The notes under the pieces were generated by a model. The model saw nothing but the letters and a program-made list of their open reading frames with translations. It had not been told where the DNA came from and ran no database searches. This document shows positions 39,425 through 48,883 of a stretch of DNA of 64,000 nucleotides, one piece after another. Source of the stretch: Streptomyces wedmorensis (GTDB lineage: Bacteria; Actinomycetota; Actinomycetes; Streptomycetales; Streptomycetaceae); assembly GCF_000716445.1 (NCBI RefSeq), contig NZ_JNWK01000049.1, positions 25,367-89,366 of the forward strand. Direction: 5' to 3'. The position numbers and the translations under genes are program-made. Each line of letters begins with the position of its first letter. Within the stretch, counting starts at the first letter, position 1.

Positions 39425-39497
39425 GCGGACGTGGCTCAGTTGGTAGAGCATCACCTTGCCAAGGTGAGGGTCGCGAGTTCGAATCTCGTCGTCCGCT
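39425..39497 (+). tRNA. tRNA-Gly (GCC), copy 1
   Basis: A 73-nt cloverleaf with anticodon loop TTGCCAA (GCC), canonical D-loop TTGG and T-loop GAGTTCGAATCTC. CCA not encoded. Confidence 0.95.
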
Positions 39498-39505
39498 CAG
39501 GAAGT

Positions 39506-39541
39506 ACGAAGGCCCCGGTTCTCAGGAACCGGGGCCTTCGT
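39506..39541 (+). terminator. terminator of tRNA-Gly copy 1
   Basis: A perfect 15-bp stem (ACGAAGGCCCCGGTT and complement), loop CTCAGG. Confidence 0.85.
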
Positions 39542-39634
39542 CGTACCCCCGGAGCGTGTGAAGGAACCCACACGGCGGAGTGTCACGAGCACTCCCGACG
39601 ATGGGTATATAGTTAGCAGCGCGCTACGGCGCAT

Positions 39635-39707
39635 GCGGACGTGGCTCAGTTGGTAGAGCATCACCTTGCCAAGGTGAGGGTCGCGAGTTCGAATCTCGTC
39701 GTCCGCT
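39635..39707 (+). tRNA. tRNA-Gly (GCC), copy 2
   Basis: Identical over 73 nt to the copy at 39425-39497, but here the CCA end is encoded (39708-39710). A -10-like TATAGT lies at 39607. Confidence 0.95.
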
Positions 39708-39715
39708 CCATGAAG

Positions 39716-39744
39716 AAGCCCCCGGTCGAATCGACCGGGGGCTT
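39716..39744. terminator. terminator between tRNA-Gly copy 2 and purC
   Basis: A perfect 13-bp stem (AAGCCCCCGGTCG and complement) with a 3-nt loop, followed by TTCTCGTTGT on the plus strand. It serves the tRNA and, from the other side, purC. Confidence 0.8.
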
Positions 39745-39754
39745 TCTCGTTGTC

Positions 39755-40663
39755 CTACCAGGTGGTCCCGGTCAGCAGCTCGTACGCCTCGATGTACTTG
39801 GCGCGGGTCGCGTCCACGATCTCCTGCGGGAGGGGCGGCGGCGGCTGCTCGCTCTTGCGGTCCCAGCCCGAGGCCGGCGAGGTCAGCCAGTTCCGCACGA
39901 ACTGCTTGTCGTACGACGGCTGGGCGCGGCCCGGCTGCCACTGGTCGGCCGGCCAGAAGCGGGACGAGTCCGGGGTGAGGACCTCGTCGGCGAGGACGAG
40001 CCGGTCGCCGTCCGGGGTGCTCTCGAAGCCGAACTCGAACTTGGTGTCGGCCAGGATGATGCCCCGCTCGCGGGCGATGTCACGGGCCCGCCCGTACACG
40101 GCGAGGGTCCTCTGACGCAGCAGCGCGGCCGTCTCGGCGCCGACCTGACGGGCGACCTCCTCGTACGACACGTTCTCGTCGTGGTCGCCGACCGCGGCCT
40201 TCGTCGCCGGGGTGAAGATCGGGGCGGGCAGCTCGGAGCCGTCGCTCAGGCCCTCTGGAAGCGCGAGGCCGCAGACCGTGCGGGACTCGTCGTACTCGAG
40301 CAGGCCGGAGCCGGTGAGGTAGCCGCGGGCGACGCACTCGACCGGGACCATGTTCAGCGACTTGCAGATCAGCGTGCGGCCCTCCCAGTCGGCGGGGGCG
40401 CCGGCCGGCAGCTCGGTGGAGAGCACGTGGTTGGGGACCAGGTCGGCGAGCTTGTCGAACCACCACAGGGAGAGCCGGGTGAGGACCCGGCCCTTGTCGG
40501 GGATCTCCGTGGGCAGCACCCAGTCGTAGGCCGACATGCGGTCGCTCGCCACCATGACGAGGTCGCCGGCCTCGTTCCGGTACAGGTCGCGGACCTTGCC
40601 CGTGTGGAGATGGGTGAGGCCCGGGACCTGGACGGGCTCGGGCTTTTCTACGAATCCGGACAC
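39755..40663 (-). CDS. purC: phosphoribosylaminoimidazole-succinocarboxamide synthase
   Basis: 302 residues from GTG 40661-40663 after GGAGGAACC. It joins CAIR and aspartate with ATP to give SAICAR. Family marks are HTGKVRDLYRN, VASDRMSAYDWVLPTEIPDKG, the ASP-binding VECVARGYLTGSG and ILADTKFEFGF. At about 300 residues it belongs to the longer, eukaryote-like PurC group common in actinobacteria. Confidence 0.96.
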   Translation of the reverse strand: MSGFVEKPEPVQVPGLTHLHTGKVRDLYRNEAGDLVMVASDRMSAYDWVLPTEIPDKGRVLTRLSLWWFDKLADLVPNHVLSTELPAGAPADWEGRTLICKSLNMVPVECVARGYLTGSGLLEYDESRTVCGLALPEGLSDGSELPAPIFTPATKAAVGDHDENVSYEEVARQVGAETAALLRQRTLAVYGRARDIARERGIILADTKFEFGFESTPDGDRLVLADEVLTPDSSRFWPADQWQPGRAQPSYDKQFVRNWLTSPASGWDRKSEQPPPPLPQEIVDATRAKYIEAYELLTGTTW

Positions 40664-40751
40664 GGTTCCTCCGCGTAGGTTGATCCAGGAGCGAGTCCGA
40701 TTCTCTCGCACACGCGGACGGACGCGACCGTCGGGCCCCGCGACCCCCTGC

Positions 40752-42212
40752 TCAGTCCCTCTTACAGATCCGGTCGAGGAGGTTGGCGGTGGCGCGCTGG
40801 ACCCGGGTGTCGACATGGCCCGGCCGGTCCAGCGCCGGCGACCAGGCGAACGTCCCGGAGGCGAACACCCAGGCGCCCGAGGGAGCCCGGTAGAGACTCG
40901 TCTCCTGGTGGCGCAGCGCCCCCTCGCCGTCCCGGTACGGCGAGTGCGCGAGCAGGATGCGGCCCTGGTGCTCGGGGAGCGCGGTGCGCGGGAAGTAGCG
41001 GTCGGCCTCGCCCGCGACCATTCCCGGCAGCTCGTCGCCGTCACCGGCGCCGGTGGCCTCCCACAGCCAGTGCTCGGCGTTCCGCACGACCAGCGGGTGC
41101 GGTTCGGGCACCCGTCCCGCGTACTGGATGCCGAGGATCTGCTGCTCGGGCCGGTCGACCTCGCGCCAGAGCGCGGGCCGGCCGGGCCCACGCCGCTTCC
41201 GGCAGGTCAGGAGGCGGTCCGGCACCCCGGACGGCGAAGGACCCAGCTCCACCTGCCAGTACATGGTGTTGGCGGAGAGGAAGACCAGCGACGTGCCCTG
41301 GTCGCGGGCGAGTTCGGCGGTCCTGCGCATCGGCGCCGACCAGTACTCGTCGTGGCCCGGGAAGACCAGGCCCCGGTAGCGGCTCGGGTCTACGCGGCCC
41401 GCGTGCAGGTCGCGGGTCTCGGCGTACGCCAGGTCGTAGCCGTACCGCTCGGCCCAACGGATGAAGTCGTACGCGTGCCCCACGTGCAGCGGCAGGCCCG
41501 CGCCCGCGTACGGCCGGTCGAAGGAGACCGTGACGGCCGCCTCCTCCTCGCCGAGCAGCCGGCCGTCCTCGTCCCAGGCGTGGTAGAGGCTGGCACCGGT
41601 GTGACCGTCCTCCGGATACAGGTTGTACGCCTGCCAGGTCACGTCCGGGAGGACGAGCAGCAGATCGGCCGGGTGGTTGTCGCGGACCGTGAAGGGGATG
41701 TGCGAGCGGTAGCCGTCGGCGGTGGTCAGGACCGCCACGTACGCGCCGATCGACCAGTACGTGGGGACCTGCAACCGCCAGGACTGCCACCAGTGGTGAC
41801 AGGACACCGTGCGGTCGGCGATCAGCGGCGGCGGCTGCACGATCCCGGAGAGGCGCGGGCTGGTGGTGATCTTCGCGGCGCCGTCGCCGCCGTAGTGCCC
41901 GATCCGATAGATGTCGACCGAGAACTGCTGCGGCGGGTCCACCGTGACGTGGAAGTCGATCGACTCGCCCGGCGCCACGGCCCCGTCCGACGCGAAGCCC
42001 TTGATCTGGCGACGGACGTCGTCGGCCGTCCGGGGGCCGCCCCTGCCGCCCCGGGCCAGGATCTCGTCCGCGTACCAGGGCACCATCTGGCCGGTGTCGT
42101 CGAAGTAGTTGTCCGAGCCGCGCAGCCAGGGCAGCGGACCCTGGCCGAAGGGATCGCTCACGGCGTGCGCGAGCGCGCCGGACTCCCACCGTCTGATCTG
42201 CTCAGCCCCCAT
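40752..42212 (-). CDS. N,N-dimethylformamidase beta-subunit-like protein
   Basis: 486 residues, no signal peptide. The protein resembles the large subunit fold of N,N-dimethylformamidase: IYRIGHYGGDGAAKI, a tyrosine/tryptophan-rich core (VTWQAYNLYPEDGHTGASLY), YRGLVFPGHDEYWSAPMRR and LVFLSANTMYWQVEL. In characterised DMFase the large subunit carries a mononuclear iron site. I have not matched its ligands one by one. Streptomyces homologues are uncharacterised. The gene lies between purC and purD but shows no link to purine synthesis. Confidence 0.82.
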   Translation of the reverse strand: MGAEQIRRWESGALAHAVSDPFGQGPLPWLRGSDNYFDDTGQMVPWYADEILARGGRGGPRTADDVRRQIKGFASDGAVAPGESIDFHVTVDPPQQFSVDIYRIGHYGGDGAAKITTSPRLSGIVQPPPLIADRTVSCHHWWQSWRLQVPTYWSIGAYVAVLTTADGYRSHIPFTVRDNHPADLLLVLPDVTWQAYNLYPEDGHTGASLYHAWDEDGRLLGEEEAAVTVSFDRPYAGAGLPLHVGHAYDFIRWAERYGYDLAYAETRDLHAGRVDPSRYRGLVFPGHDEYWSAPMRRTAELARDQGTSLVFLSANTMYWQVELGPSPSGVPDRLLTCRKRRGPGRPALWREVDRPEQQILGIQYAGRVPEPHPLVVRNAEHWLWEATGAGDGDELPGMVAGEADRYFPRTALPEHQGRILLAHSPYRDGEGALRHQETSLYRAPSGAWVFASGTFAWSPALDRPGHVDTRVQRATANLLDRICKRD

Positions 42213-42406
42213 GCTGCGTCCCTCCCTCGACTCCCCCGGTCGGCTGGCCTGCTTGTCGGCTTGTCGGCTGGTCGGTGCCGCTGGTTCTTGCCCTTGTCAG
42301 TGACGGTCTCCAGCACATCACATAACGCACGCACTCCGTCACCGTTCGTCGTGAATTGACGAGAGTGGAAGCCGGAGCTCCGGGACGGAGCCCTCCACGA
42401 GGGGCC

Positions 42407-44269
42407 TCAGACCAGGCGCACGGGCTTCTCCGGGCGCACCCCGGTGCGGGCCAGCCACACGCTCAGCGGTTCCGGATCGCCGTCCTCGACCAGGGCGAGG
42501 ACCCGGAGGCCGAGGTCCGCCGCCCGCTCGCCGCCGACCAGCAGCGTCGGCCCGTCGAGCCAGTCGAGGCCCGGCACGGCCTCCGCGGTGTCCACCGCCG
42601 CACAGCAGACCATCGCGGTGACGTGGTCGGCGAGCAGGTCCCGGCCCGTACGGGGCGGCTGGAGCGGGAACAGCGGCAGGGGGCCGTCGGGGCCGCTGAC
42701 CGCCACGGCCGCGGGCGCGGCCTTCCGGCTCTTCTCCGCGGAACGCGCGCTCTCGGCCGCCGCCGCGACCCGCGCCTCCCGCGCGGCCTCCTCCCGCACG
42801 AGGAGCGCGCTCAGCGCCCCGGCGAGCGCCTCGGCGGCGGGGTTCACGGGCTCGTCGTCGTCGAGGGCCCCCAGCTGATCGGCCCCCGTGACGTCGGCGG
42901 TGTCCGGGTCCGGGTCGACGGCACCGGTGCCGTCGAGCTCCGGGTGGGCAGGGCCGGTGACGTCGGCGGCGTCGGGCTCCGGGTCGGCGGGGCCGGGCGG
43001 GCGCTCCGTCGTCAGGTGGGCGATCACGCGGGTGAGGGTCGGGCCGACGGCGTCCGAGGCGGGGCCGGCCGCGGAGTCGGGGACGCCGAGGCCGTCGAGG
43101 ACCTGGTGCAGGCGGGCGGCGTCGGTGCGCCACTTCCGGTCGACGACCTCCTCCGGGTACTGGCTCCACTCCACCGGCGACCAGTCCGGGCCGGCTTCGG
43201 CCGGGCCGCCGTGGAAGAGGCGGGCGGCGAGCAGCGAGGTGGCCTCGTCGACCGCGCCGGGCTCCTCCAGGAGGTCGCAGGCCGGGCGCTCGCCCAGCCG
43301 CGAGGAGAAGCCCTCCGCGAGCCGGTCGCGGCGGGAGAGCTCGGTGAGGGCGGAGACCACGCCCGCGTCGAGCTTGGCGGGCCAGCGGCCCATGCGCCAG
43401 GCGGGCAGCGCGACCCGGGTCAGGAGGCGGTCCCAGCCCGCGTACGCCAGGCCGACCTGCTCCTGGGCGACGATCCGCACGCCGTAGTCGACGGCCTGGG
43501 CGCGCTCCGAACCGGCGGCGGCGACCCCGCGCTCCATCTCGGCGGCGTGCCCGCGGCAGGCACGCAGCAGGACGCGGGCCATCCGGCCGACGCCGTGGGC
43601 GCCGAGCCTGCGGATCGGGTCGAGGCCGGGATCGTCGGGTACGGCGACGGCGGCGTCCAGGCCCCGCACGAAGCGGCGCGCGGCGGCTATGTCGGGCTGC
43701 GCGGCGGGGCCCGTACCGGCGACGACGGGGGCGAGGACGGCGCGCAGTTCGGCGACGCGCATCCACCACAGGAACGGCGAACCTATGACGAGCACGGGGG
43801 CGCCGTCGCCGCCGTGCGCCGTGCGCAGCGCGCGGTGGGCCCGGTGGGTGCGGTCCTCCAGCCAGCTGTCGCAGTCCGGCGTCAGGGCTATCCCGGCCGG
43901 GGCCGGGACGTCGAGCCGGTCGGCCAGGTCCCGGACGAGCCGGTACAGATCGGGGGCGGCGGTCTCGGCGAGTTCCACCGTCGGCGTCGCGGCCGGGCGG
44001 GCCCGGGCGACGACGAGGGCGACGGCCGTGGCGGCGAGGAGGACGAGGACCGCGAGGACGGTCACGACCCAGCGGGCCGTGTCCCAGGCCGGGCCGGTGA
44101 AGTGGCCGGTGACCCCGCCCGCGTACAGCACGACGGCCACCGCGGCGGGGATCACCGCGAGGCCCAGTGCCCTGCCGCGGACACGGAGGACGGCGAGGGC
44201 CCGGGAGTGCGCGGCGCGCGCACCCCACTCCTCGCCGACAACGGAACCGGTACCGGACACGCCGGCCAT
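42407..44269 (-). CDS. membrane protein resembling M48 peptidase without the zinc site
   Basis: 620 residues from ATG 44267-44269 after GGAGGGGG. Two membrane helices (ALGLAVIPAAVAVVLYAGG and WVVTVLAVLVLLAATAVALVVA) precede a region organised like M48 peptidases: LYRLVRDLADRLDVPAPAGIALTPD, then VLVIGSPFLWWMRVAELRAVLAPVVAG. In active M48 enzymes the last segment reads A-x-L-A-H-E-x-x-H; here the histidines and glutamate are absent. The region about 390-520 is rich in Asp/Pro/Thr and the end is a separate small domain. It may be an inactive, binding-only relative. Partner and function unknown. Confidence 0.75.
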   Translation of the reverse strand: MAGVSGTGSVVGEEWGARAAHSRALAVLRVRGRALGLAVIPAAVAVVLYAGGVTGHFTGPAWDTARWVVTVLAVLVLLAATAVALVVARARPAATPTVELAETAAPDLYRLVRDLADRLDVPAPAGIALTPDCDSWLEDRTHRAHRALRTAHGGDGAPVLVIGSPFLWWMRVAELRAVLAPVVAGTGPAAQPDIAAARRFVRGLDAAVAVPDDPGLDPIRRLGAHGVGRMARVLLRACRGHAAEMERGVAAAGSERAQAVDYGVRIVAQEQVGLAYAGWDRLLTRVALPAWRMGRWPAKLDAGVVSALTELSRRDRLAEGFSSRLGERPACDLLEEPGAVDEATSLLAARLFHGGPAEAGPDWSPVEWSQYPEEVVDRKWRTDAARLHQVLDGLGVPDSAAGPASDAVGPTLTRVIAHLTTERPPGPADPEPDAADVTGPAHPELDGTGAVDPDPDTADVTGADQLGALDDDEPVNPAAEALAGALSALLVREEAAREARVAAAAESARSAEKSRKAAPAAVAVSGPDGPLPLFPLQPPRTGRDLLADHVTAMVCCAAVDTAEAVPGLDWLDGPTLLVGGERAADLGLRVLALVEDGDPEPLSVWLARTGVRPEKPVRLV

Positions 44270-44474
44270 CACCCCCTCCTGCCCTCGTCGGGACTGCCTG
44301 TGGCGGTGTTGCTCACTCCCCCACTGTGGCACCCGCCACCGACATCGCAATGCCGGTGGGCCAAGTGCCGGAACGCCTTCGCCGCACCCTAGTTGGGGCG
44401 TTGGCGAGCGTCATCCGTATGGCCGAGCCGTCACTCGATGGAATGGCTTTGGGTAAAGGTGATGGCGCTCAAGT

Positions 44475-44509
44475 GGCCGTGTGGTTCACAGGTTCTGCAC
44501 CACACGGCC
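44475..44509 (-). terminator. purD terminator
   Basis: A perfect 10-bp stem (GGCCGTGTGG/CCACACGGCC) with a 15-nt loop, 30 bp beyond the purD stop. The remaining sequence 44270-44474 holds no gene I can support. Confidence 0.7.
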
Positions 44510-44539
44510 ACAAGAGGAATCGCACGGGATCCGGCCGAA

Positions 44540-45790
44540 TCAGGCCTCTGCGGCCTTCCGCGCGATGTCCGTGCGGTGCTGCGAGCCGTCAAGGCGGATA
44601 CGGCCGACCGCCGCGTACGCCCGCTCGCGGGCCTGCGCCAGATCCGTTCCGGTCGCGGTGACCGAGAGGACGCGGCCCCCCGCGCTGACGACCTTTCCGT
44701 CGTCCAGCTTCGTCCCCGCGTGGAGCACGTACGCGTGCGGGGCGTCCTGCGCCGCGACCTCGTCGAGACCCTCGATCGGGTCGCCCGTGCGCGGGGTGTC
44801 CGGGTAGTTGTGGGAGGCGACGACCACGGTGACCGCGGCGTCGTCGGACCAGTTCAGCGGGGCCTGGTCGGCCAGGGTGCCGTTGGCGGAGTTCAGCAGG
44901 ACACCGGCGAGCGGGGTCTTCAGACGCGCCAGGACCACCTGCGTCTCGGGGTCGCCGAAGCGCGCGTTGAACTCGATGACCCGCACGCCGCGGCTGGTGA
45001 TCGCCAGACCCGCGTACAGCAGGCCGGAGAACGGCGTGCCACGGCGGCGCAGCTCGTCGACCGTCGGCTGGAGGACGGTTCCCAGGACCTCCTCGACCAG
45101 CTTCGGGTCGGCCCAGGGCAGCGGCGAGTAGGCGCCCATGCCGCCGGTGTTCGGGCCCTCGTCCCCGTCGAGCGCGCGCTTGAAGTCCTGCGCGGGCTGG
45201 AGCGGGAGGACGGTGGTGCCGTCGGTGATCGCGAAGAGGGAGACCTCGGGGCCGTCGAGGTACTCCTCGATGACGACCCGGTCACAGGCGAGCGCGTGCG
45301 CCCGCGCCTGCTCGACGTCCCCGGTCACGACGACGCCCTTGCCGGCGGCGAGACCGTCGTCCTTGACCACGTACGGAGCGCCGAACGCGTCGAGCGCCTC
45401 GTCGATCTCCTCGGGCGTGGTGCAGACGTAGCTGCGGGCGGTGGGCACGCCCGCGCCGGCCATGACGTCCTTGGCGAAGGCCTTGGAGCCTTCGAGGAGC
45501 GCCGCCTCCTGGGACGGGCCGAAGACGGGGATGCCGACCGCGCGGACGGCGTCGGCGACACCCGCGACGAGCGGGGCCTCCGGGCCGACGACGACGAGTT
45601 CGGCGCCGAGCTCGGTGGCGAGGCGCGCGACGGCGTCGCCGTCCAGCTGGTCGACGGGGTGCAGCTCGGCGACCTCCGCGATTCCGGCGTTGCCGGGCGC
45701 GCAGTGCAGAGCGGTGACGTCGGGATCGAGGGAGAGAGAGCGGCACAGGGCGTGTTCGCGGGCGCCGCCGCCGATGACGAGGACCTTCAC
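44540..45790 (-). CDS. purD: phosphoribosylamine--glycine ligase (GAR synthetase)
   Basis: 416 residues from GTG 45788-45790 ([15 protein letters not shown]). An ATP-grasp enzyme that joins phosphoribosylamine and glycine to GAR, the second purine step. Marks are [69 protein letters not shown] and [13 protein letters not shown]. It lies 61 bp after dnaX on the same strand. Confidence 0.97.
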   Translation of the reverse strand: MKVLVIGGGAREHALCRSLSLDPDVTALHCAPGNAGIAEVAELHPVDQLDGDAVARLATELGAELVVVGPEAPLVAGVADAVRAVGIPVFGPSQEAALLEGSKAFAKDVMAGAGVPTARSYVCTTPEEIDEALDAFGAPYVVKDDGLAAGKGVVVTGDVEQARAHALACDRVVIEEYLDGPEVSLFAITDGTTVLPLQPAQDFKRALDGDEGPNTGGMGAYSPLPWADPKLVEEVLGTVLQPTVDELRRRGTPFSGLLYAGLAITSRGVRVIEFNARFGDPETQVVLARLKTPLAGVLLNSANGTLADQAPLNWSDDAAVTVVVASHNYPDTPRTGDPIEGLDEVAAQDAPHAYVLHAGTKLDDGKVVSAGGRVLSVTATGTDLAQARERAYAAVGRIRLDGSQHRTDIARKAAEA

Positions 45791-45851
45791 GCCAGCCAGA
45801 GTAGCCCGCTGGCCGGGATGCCCCTTGTGCGGGCCACCGAGCGAGACGCCC

Positions 45852-48017
45852 CTACTCGTTCGTGTATTCCTCCACAACGGTGGCTCCGAGCTCGCGCACG
45901 ATCAGGTCGTGCCCCGACAGCGCGGAGTCGACGAGGTCCGGGTCGTCCTCCTCCGGCACGTCGTCCTCGGGCGCCACCGGCTGCGGCGCCGGCGGGCTGT
46001 ACGCGGGCGCGGGGGCCTGCGCCGGAGCCGCCGCCTGCGGGAACGCCGACGGGGCCGACTGCGCCTGTACGGGAGCGGGCGACGGCGTCTGCTGGAAGGC
46101 CGGCGCGGGCGGCTGGAAGTTCTGGGCGGGCGCGGCGGGCCGGCCGCCGCCGAAGCCCCCGGTACCGCCGGAGCCGCCGAAGCCGGTCGCGGCGGGCGGC
46201 GGCGTGGCTCCGCCCGAGGGGTCGATGATCGCCTCGACCTTCCAGTTCACGTTGAACTGCTCGGCGAGGGCCTGCTTCAGGACCTCCTCGCTGCCGCTGC
46301 TCGCGAAGTTGTCGCGCGCCCCGGCGTTGAGGAAGCCGAGCTGGAGCGTGGTGCCGTCGAAGCCGGCGACCTGCGCGTTCTGACTGAGCAGGATCCAGGT
46401 GAACCGGCGCCGGTTCTTCACCGCGTCCAGGATCTGCGGCCACAGGTTCCGCACCTGCGCCGTGTCCCCGCCGCCTCCCCCGGCCGCCGGAGCCGGCTGC
46501 GCCTGTACGGGCGCGGGCGCGGCCGGAGCCGCCGCCTGCGCCGCCGGCACGGCCGGGGCCGAGGCACCGGGCCAGGCGCCGGGCGCACCGCTGCCGGGCG
46601 CGGCGGCCCCCGGCCAGGCCCCGGGACGCGGCGCGGCGGGCTGCGCCTGCACGGGAGCGGGCGGCGGGGCCTGCTGGAAGTCCGGGGCGGGCGCGGCCTG
46701 CACGGCCGCCGCCGGTGCCGCTTGCACGGGAGCCGCTTGCACGGGGGCCGGCGGGGCCAGCGGGGGCGGCGCCATCGGCGTGTGGGCGTCGGGGCCGGGC
46801 ACGTACCCCATGGCGGGCGCCGGCGGTCCGGGCGTGAAGACGGGCGCGGGCGCCGCGGCGGCCCCGCGCTCCAGCCGGTCGAGCCTCGCCTGGAGCGAAC
46901 GCTCGTCGTCGAAGGCGGCGGGCAGCAGCACGCGCGCGCAGATCAGCTCCAGCTGGAGCCGGGGCGACGTGGCGCCCCGCATCTCCGTCAGCCCCGTGTT
47001 GACGAGGTCCGCCGCCCGGCTGAGCTCCGCCGCGCCGAAGACCGACGCCTGGGCCTGCATCCGCTCGATCACGTCGACGGGGGCGTCGATGAGCCCCTTC
47101 TCCGCGGCGTCCGGCACGGCCGCCAGGATCACCAGGTCCCGCAACCGCTCCAGGAGGTCGGCGACGAACCTGCGCGGGTCGTTGCCCCCCTCGATGACCC
47201 GGTCGACCACCTCGAAGGCCGCGGCCCCGTCTCCGGAGGCGAACGAGTCGACCACCGAGTCGAGCAGCGAGCCGTCCGTGTATCCGAGCAGCGAGGTCGC
47301 CATGGCGTACGTCACACCGTCGTCGGTGGCACCCGCCAGCAGCTGGTCCATCACCGACATCGAGTCACGCACGGACCCGGCGCCGGCCCGCACGACGAGC
47401 GGCAACACGCCGTCCGCGACCGGAATGCCCTCCTGCCCGCACACCTCGCCCAGGTAGTCCCGCAGCGTGCCCGGCGGCACCAGCCGGAACGGGTAGTGGT
47501 GCGTCCGCGACCGGATCGTCCCGATGACCTTCTCGGGCTCCGTCGTGGCGAAGATGAACTTGAGGTGCTCCGGCGGCTCCTCCACCACCTTCAGGAGCGC
47601 GTTGAACCCCGCCGACGTGACCATGTGGGCCTCGTCGATGATGTAGATCTTGTACCGGCTCGACGCCGGCCCGAAGAACGCCTTCTCCCGCAGGTCACGC
47701 GCGTCGTCCACACCACCGTGCGACGCCGCGTCGATCTCGATCACGTCGATCGACCCCGGCCCGTTCCTCGCCAGGTCACGGCACGACTGACACTCCCCGC
47801 ACGGCGTCGGCGTCGGCCCCTGCTCGCAGTTCAGACACCGTGCCAGGATCCGCGCACTCGTCGTCTTTCCACAGCCACGCGGCCCACTGAACAGGTACGC
47901 GTGATTGACCCGGTTGTTCCGCAGCGCCTGCTGCAGCGGGTCAGTGACATGCTCCTGCCCGATGACCTCGGCGAAGGACTCCGGGCGATAGCGGCGGTAC
48001 AGCGCGAGAGACGACAC
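45852..48017 (-). CDS. dnaX: DNA polymerase III subunits gamma and tau
   Basis: 721 residues from GTG 48015-48017 ([15 protein letters not shown]). AAA+ clamp loader with Walker [12 protein letters not shown], four zinc-binding cysteines (CLNCEQ...CGECQSC), [20 protein letters not shown] and [12 protein letters not shown]. The middle is a long Pro/Ala/Gln-rich linker (about 400-560) with APVQAAP repeats, then a tau-like domain ([23 protein letters not shown], about 565-665) and an acidic tail. The linker is unusually long, as in other Streptomyces. I saw no clear slippery site for a gamma frameshift. Confidence 0.95.
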   Translation of the reverse strand: MSSLALYRRYRPESFAEVIGQEHVTDPLQQALRNNRVNHAYLFSGPRGCGKTTSARILARCLNCEQGPTPTPCGECQSCRDLARNGPGSIDVIEIDAASHGGVDDARDLREKAFFGPASSRYKIYIIDEAHMVTSAGFNALLKVVEEPPEHLKFIFATTEPEKVIGTIRSRTHHYPFRLVPPGTLRDYLGEVCGQEGIPVADGVLPLVVRAGAGSVRDSMSVMDQLLAGATDDGVTYAMATSLLGYTDGSLLDSVVDSFASGDGAAAFEVVDRVIEGGNDPRRFVADLLERLRDLVILAAVPDAAEKGLIDAPVDVIERMQAQASVFGAAELSRAADLVNTGLTEMRGATSPRLQLELICARVLLPAAFDDERSLQARLDRLERGAAAAPAPVFTPGPPAPAMGYVPGPDAHTPMAPPPLAPPAPVQAAPVQAAPAAAVQAAPAPDFQQAPPPAPVQAQPAAPRPGAWPGAAAPGSGAPGAWPGASAPAVPAAQAAAPAAPAPVQAQPAPAAGGGGGDTAQVRNLWPQILDAVKNRRRFTWILLSQNAQVAGFDGTTLQLGFLNAGARDNFASSGSEEVLKQALAEQFNVNWKVEAIIDPSGGATPPPAATGFGGSGGTGGFGGGRPAAPAQNFQPPAPAFQQTPSPAPVQAQSAPSAFPQAAAPAQAPAPAYSPPAPQPVAPEDDVPEEDDPDLVDSALSGHDLIVRELGATVVEEYTNE

Positions 48018-48137
48018 ATGTACGAGGTTATAGGCGCCCACCGACAACCCGGGAAAAACCGCCACCGGCCACCTGCCGCCCCCGCCCAGGCGCCGGCCGG
48101 GCCCACCCTCCGGACGCCCGCACCCCCGAGAACGCAA

Positions 48138-48233
48138 GCGCCCCCCACGCACCTGCCAGAGCCGACCTACCCTTGCTGCCTTCCGGCCCTGGGGGAGTTC
48201 AGTCAGATAGCACCGCGTGAGGGGCTCCGCCCA
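48138..48233 (-). ncRNA. ffs: small signal recognition particle RNA (4.5S type)
   Basis: The minus strand contains the universal SRP apical loop sequence GGGCCGGAAGGCAGCAAGGG near 48192-48173, flanked by CCCCC/GGGG pairing and by distal arms GCCCCTCACGC and GCGTGGGGGGC that close a single long hairpin. It is the short form without an Alu domain. It lies next to dnaX, a position conserved in many bacteria. The exact ends are approximate. Confidence 0.92.
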
Positions 48234-48275
48234 GCGTACCCGATCCCCGGACCCCTCCGTGCCCCCCATCCCAAC

Positions 48276-48340
48276 CCGGATCCCAGGCGGACCCCAGCCG
48301 GATCCCAGGCGGACCCCAGCCGGATCCCAGCCGGATCCCA
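48276..48340. repeat. 22-bp tandem repeat between ffs and tRNA-Ser
   Basis: Two full copies of a 22-bp unit (CCGGATCCCAGGCGGACCCC plus AG) and further truncated copies of its first 11 bases. Weaker GATCCC/ACCCC-rich repetition continues to about 48460. No reading frame is supported here. Confidence 0.8.
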
Positions 48341-48522
48341 CGCGCACCCCATTGCCGATCCCAACCCGGACCCCAACCGGATTCCCACCCGCGCACCACC
48401 GCCGATCCCGCCCCGGATCCCACCCGCACCCCCACCACCGATCCCCACCCGGATTCGGTCCCGGGGCCTCTCGTCGCGATCACGTTCGCGAGCACCCCTC
48501 AACGTCTTGTATTGTTTGCGGC

Positions 48523-48607
48523 GGAGGATTCGCCTAGAGGCCTAGGGCGCACGCTTGGAAAGCGTGTTGGGGGCAACCCCTCACGAGTTCGAATCTCGTA
48601 TCCTCCG
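48523..48607 (+). tRNA. tRNA-Ser (GGA)
   Basis: An 85-nt class II tRNA with anticodon loop TTGGAAA (GGA), a long variable arm and acceptor GGAGGAT/ATCCTCC. CCA is encoded (48608-48610). Its 3' half (48556-48609) is repeated at 52208-52259, which marks it as a probable integration site. Confidence 0.95.
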
Positions 48608-48609
48608 CC
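48556..48609 (+). repeat. att-like direct repeat inside tRNA-Ser (left copy)
   Basis: 54 bp covering the anticodon loop to the CC of CCA. It matches 52208-52259 at every position except for two extra C residues in the variable arm (AACCCCTC against AACCTC). Confidence 0.85.
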
Positions 48610-48626
48610 ACGGCTGAACAGCCGAA

Positions 48627-48663
48627 ACGAAGGTCCCGACCGCAGCGCGGTCGGGACCTTCGT
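48627..48663 (+). terminator. terminator after tRNA-Ser
   Basis: A perfect stem of up to 17 bp (arm begins ACGAAGGTCCCGACCGC) with a minimal loop, 16 bp after the tRNA. Confidence 0.8.
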
Positions 48664-48883
48664 CGTTCCGTGGTCCCAGTTCCAGTCTCGCTTGTCTCGG
48701 GCATTCACGACATCTCGTACGGCGCCAGGATCGCCCGCACTCCAGCCCCATCGACAACCCGCCCTCTGCGGGTGAACTCCCCACCGAGTGGCGACGGTGA
48801 ACCCATCGAATGCGCGATTCTTGGCTCCGCTCGGGGCCGCTCCGGTCCCCAGCCGTGTTTCCCGGTCTCGCGAGGTGTTCCCC

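Noticed and set aside
45852..48017. Programmed frameshift site in dnaX
   Set aside because: I looked for an A-rich slippery heptamer followed by a stem and saw none; the GC-rich linker gives no candidate.
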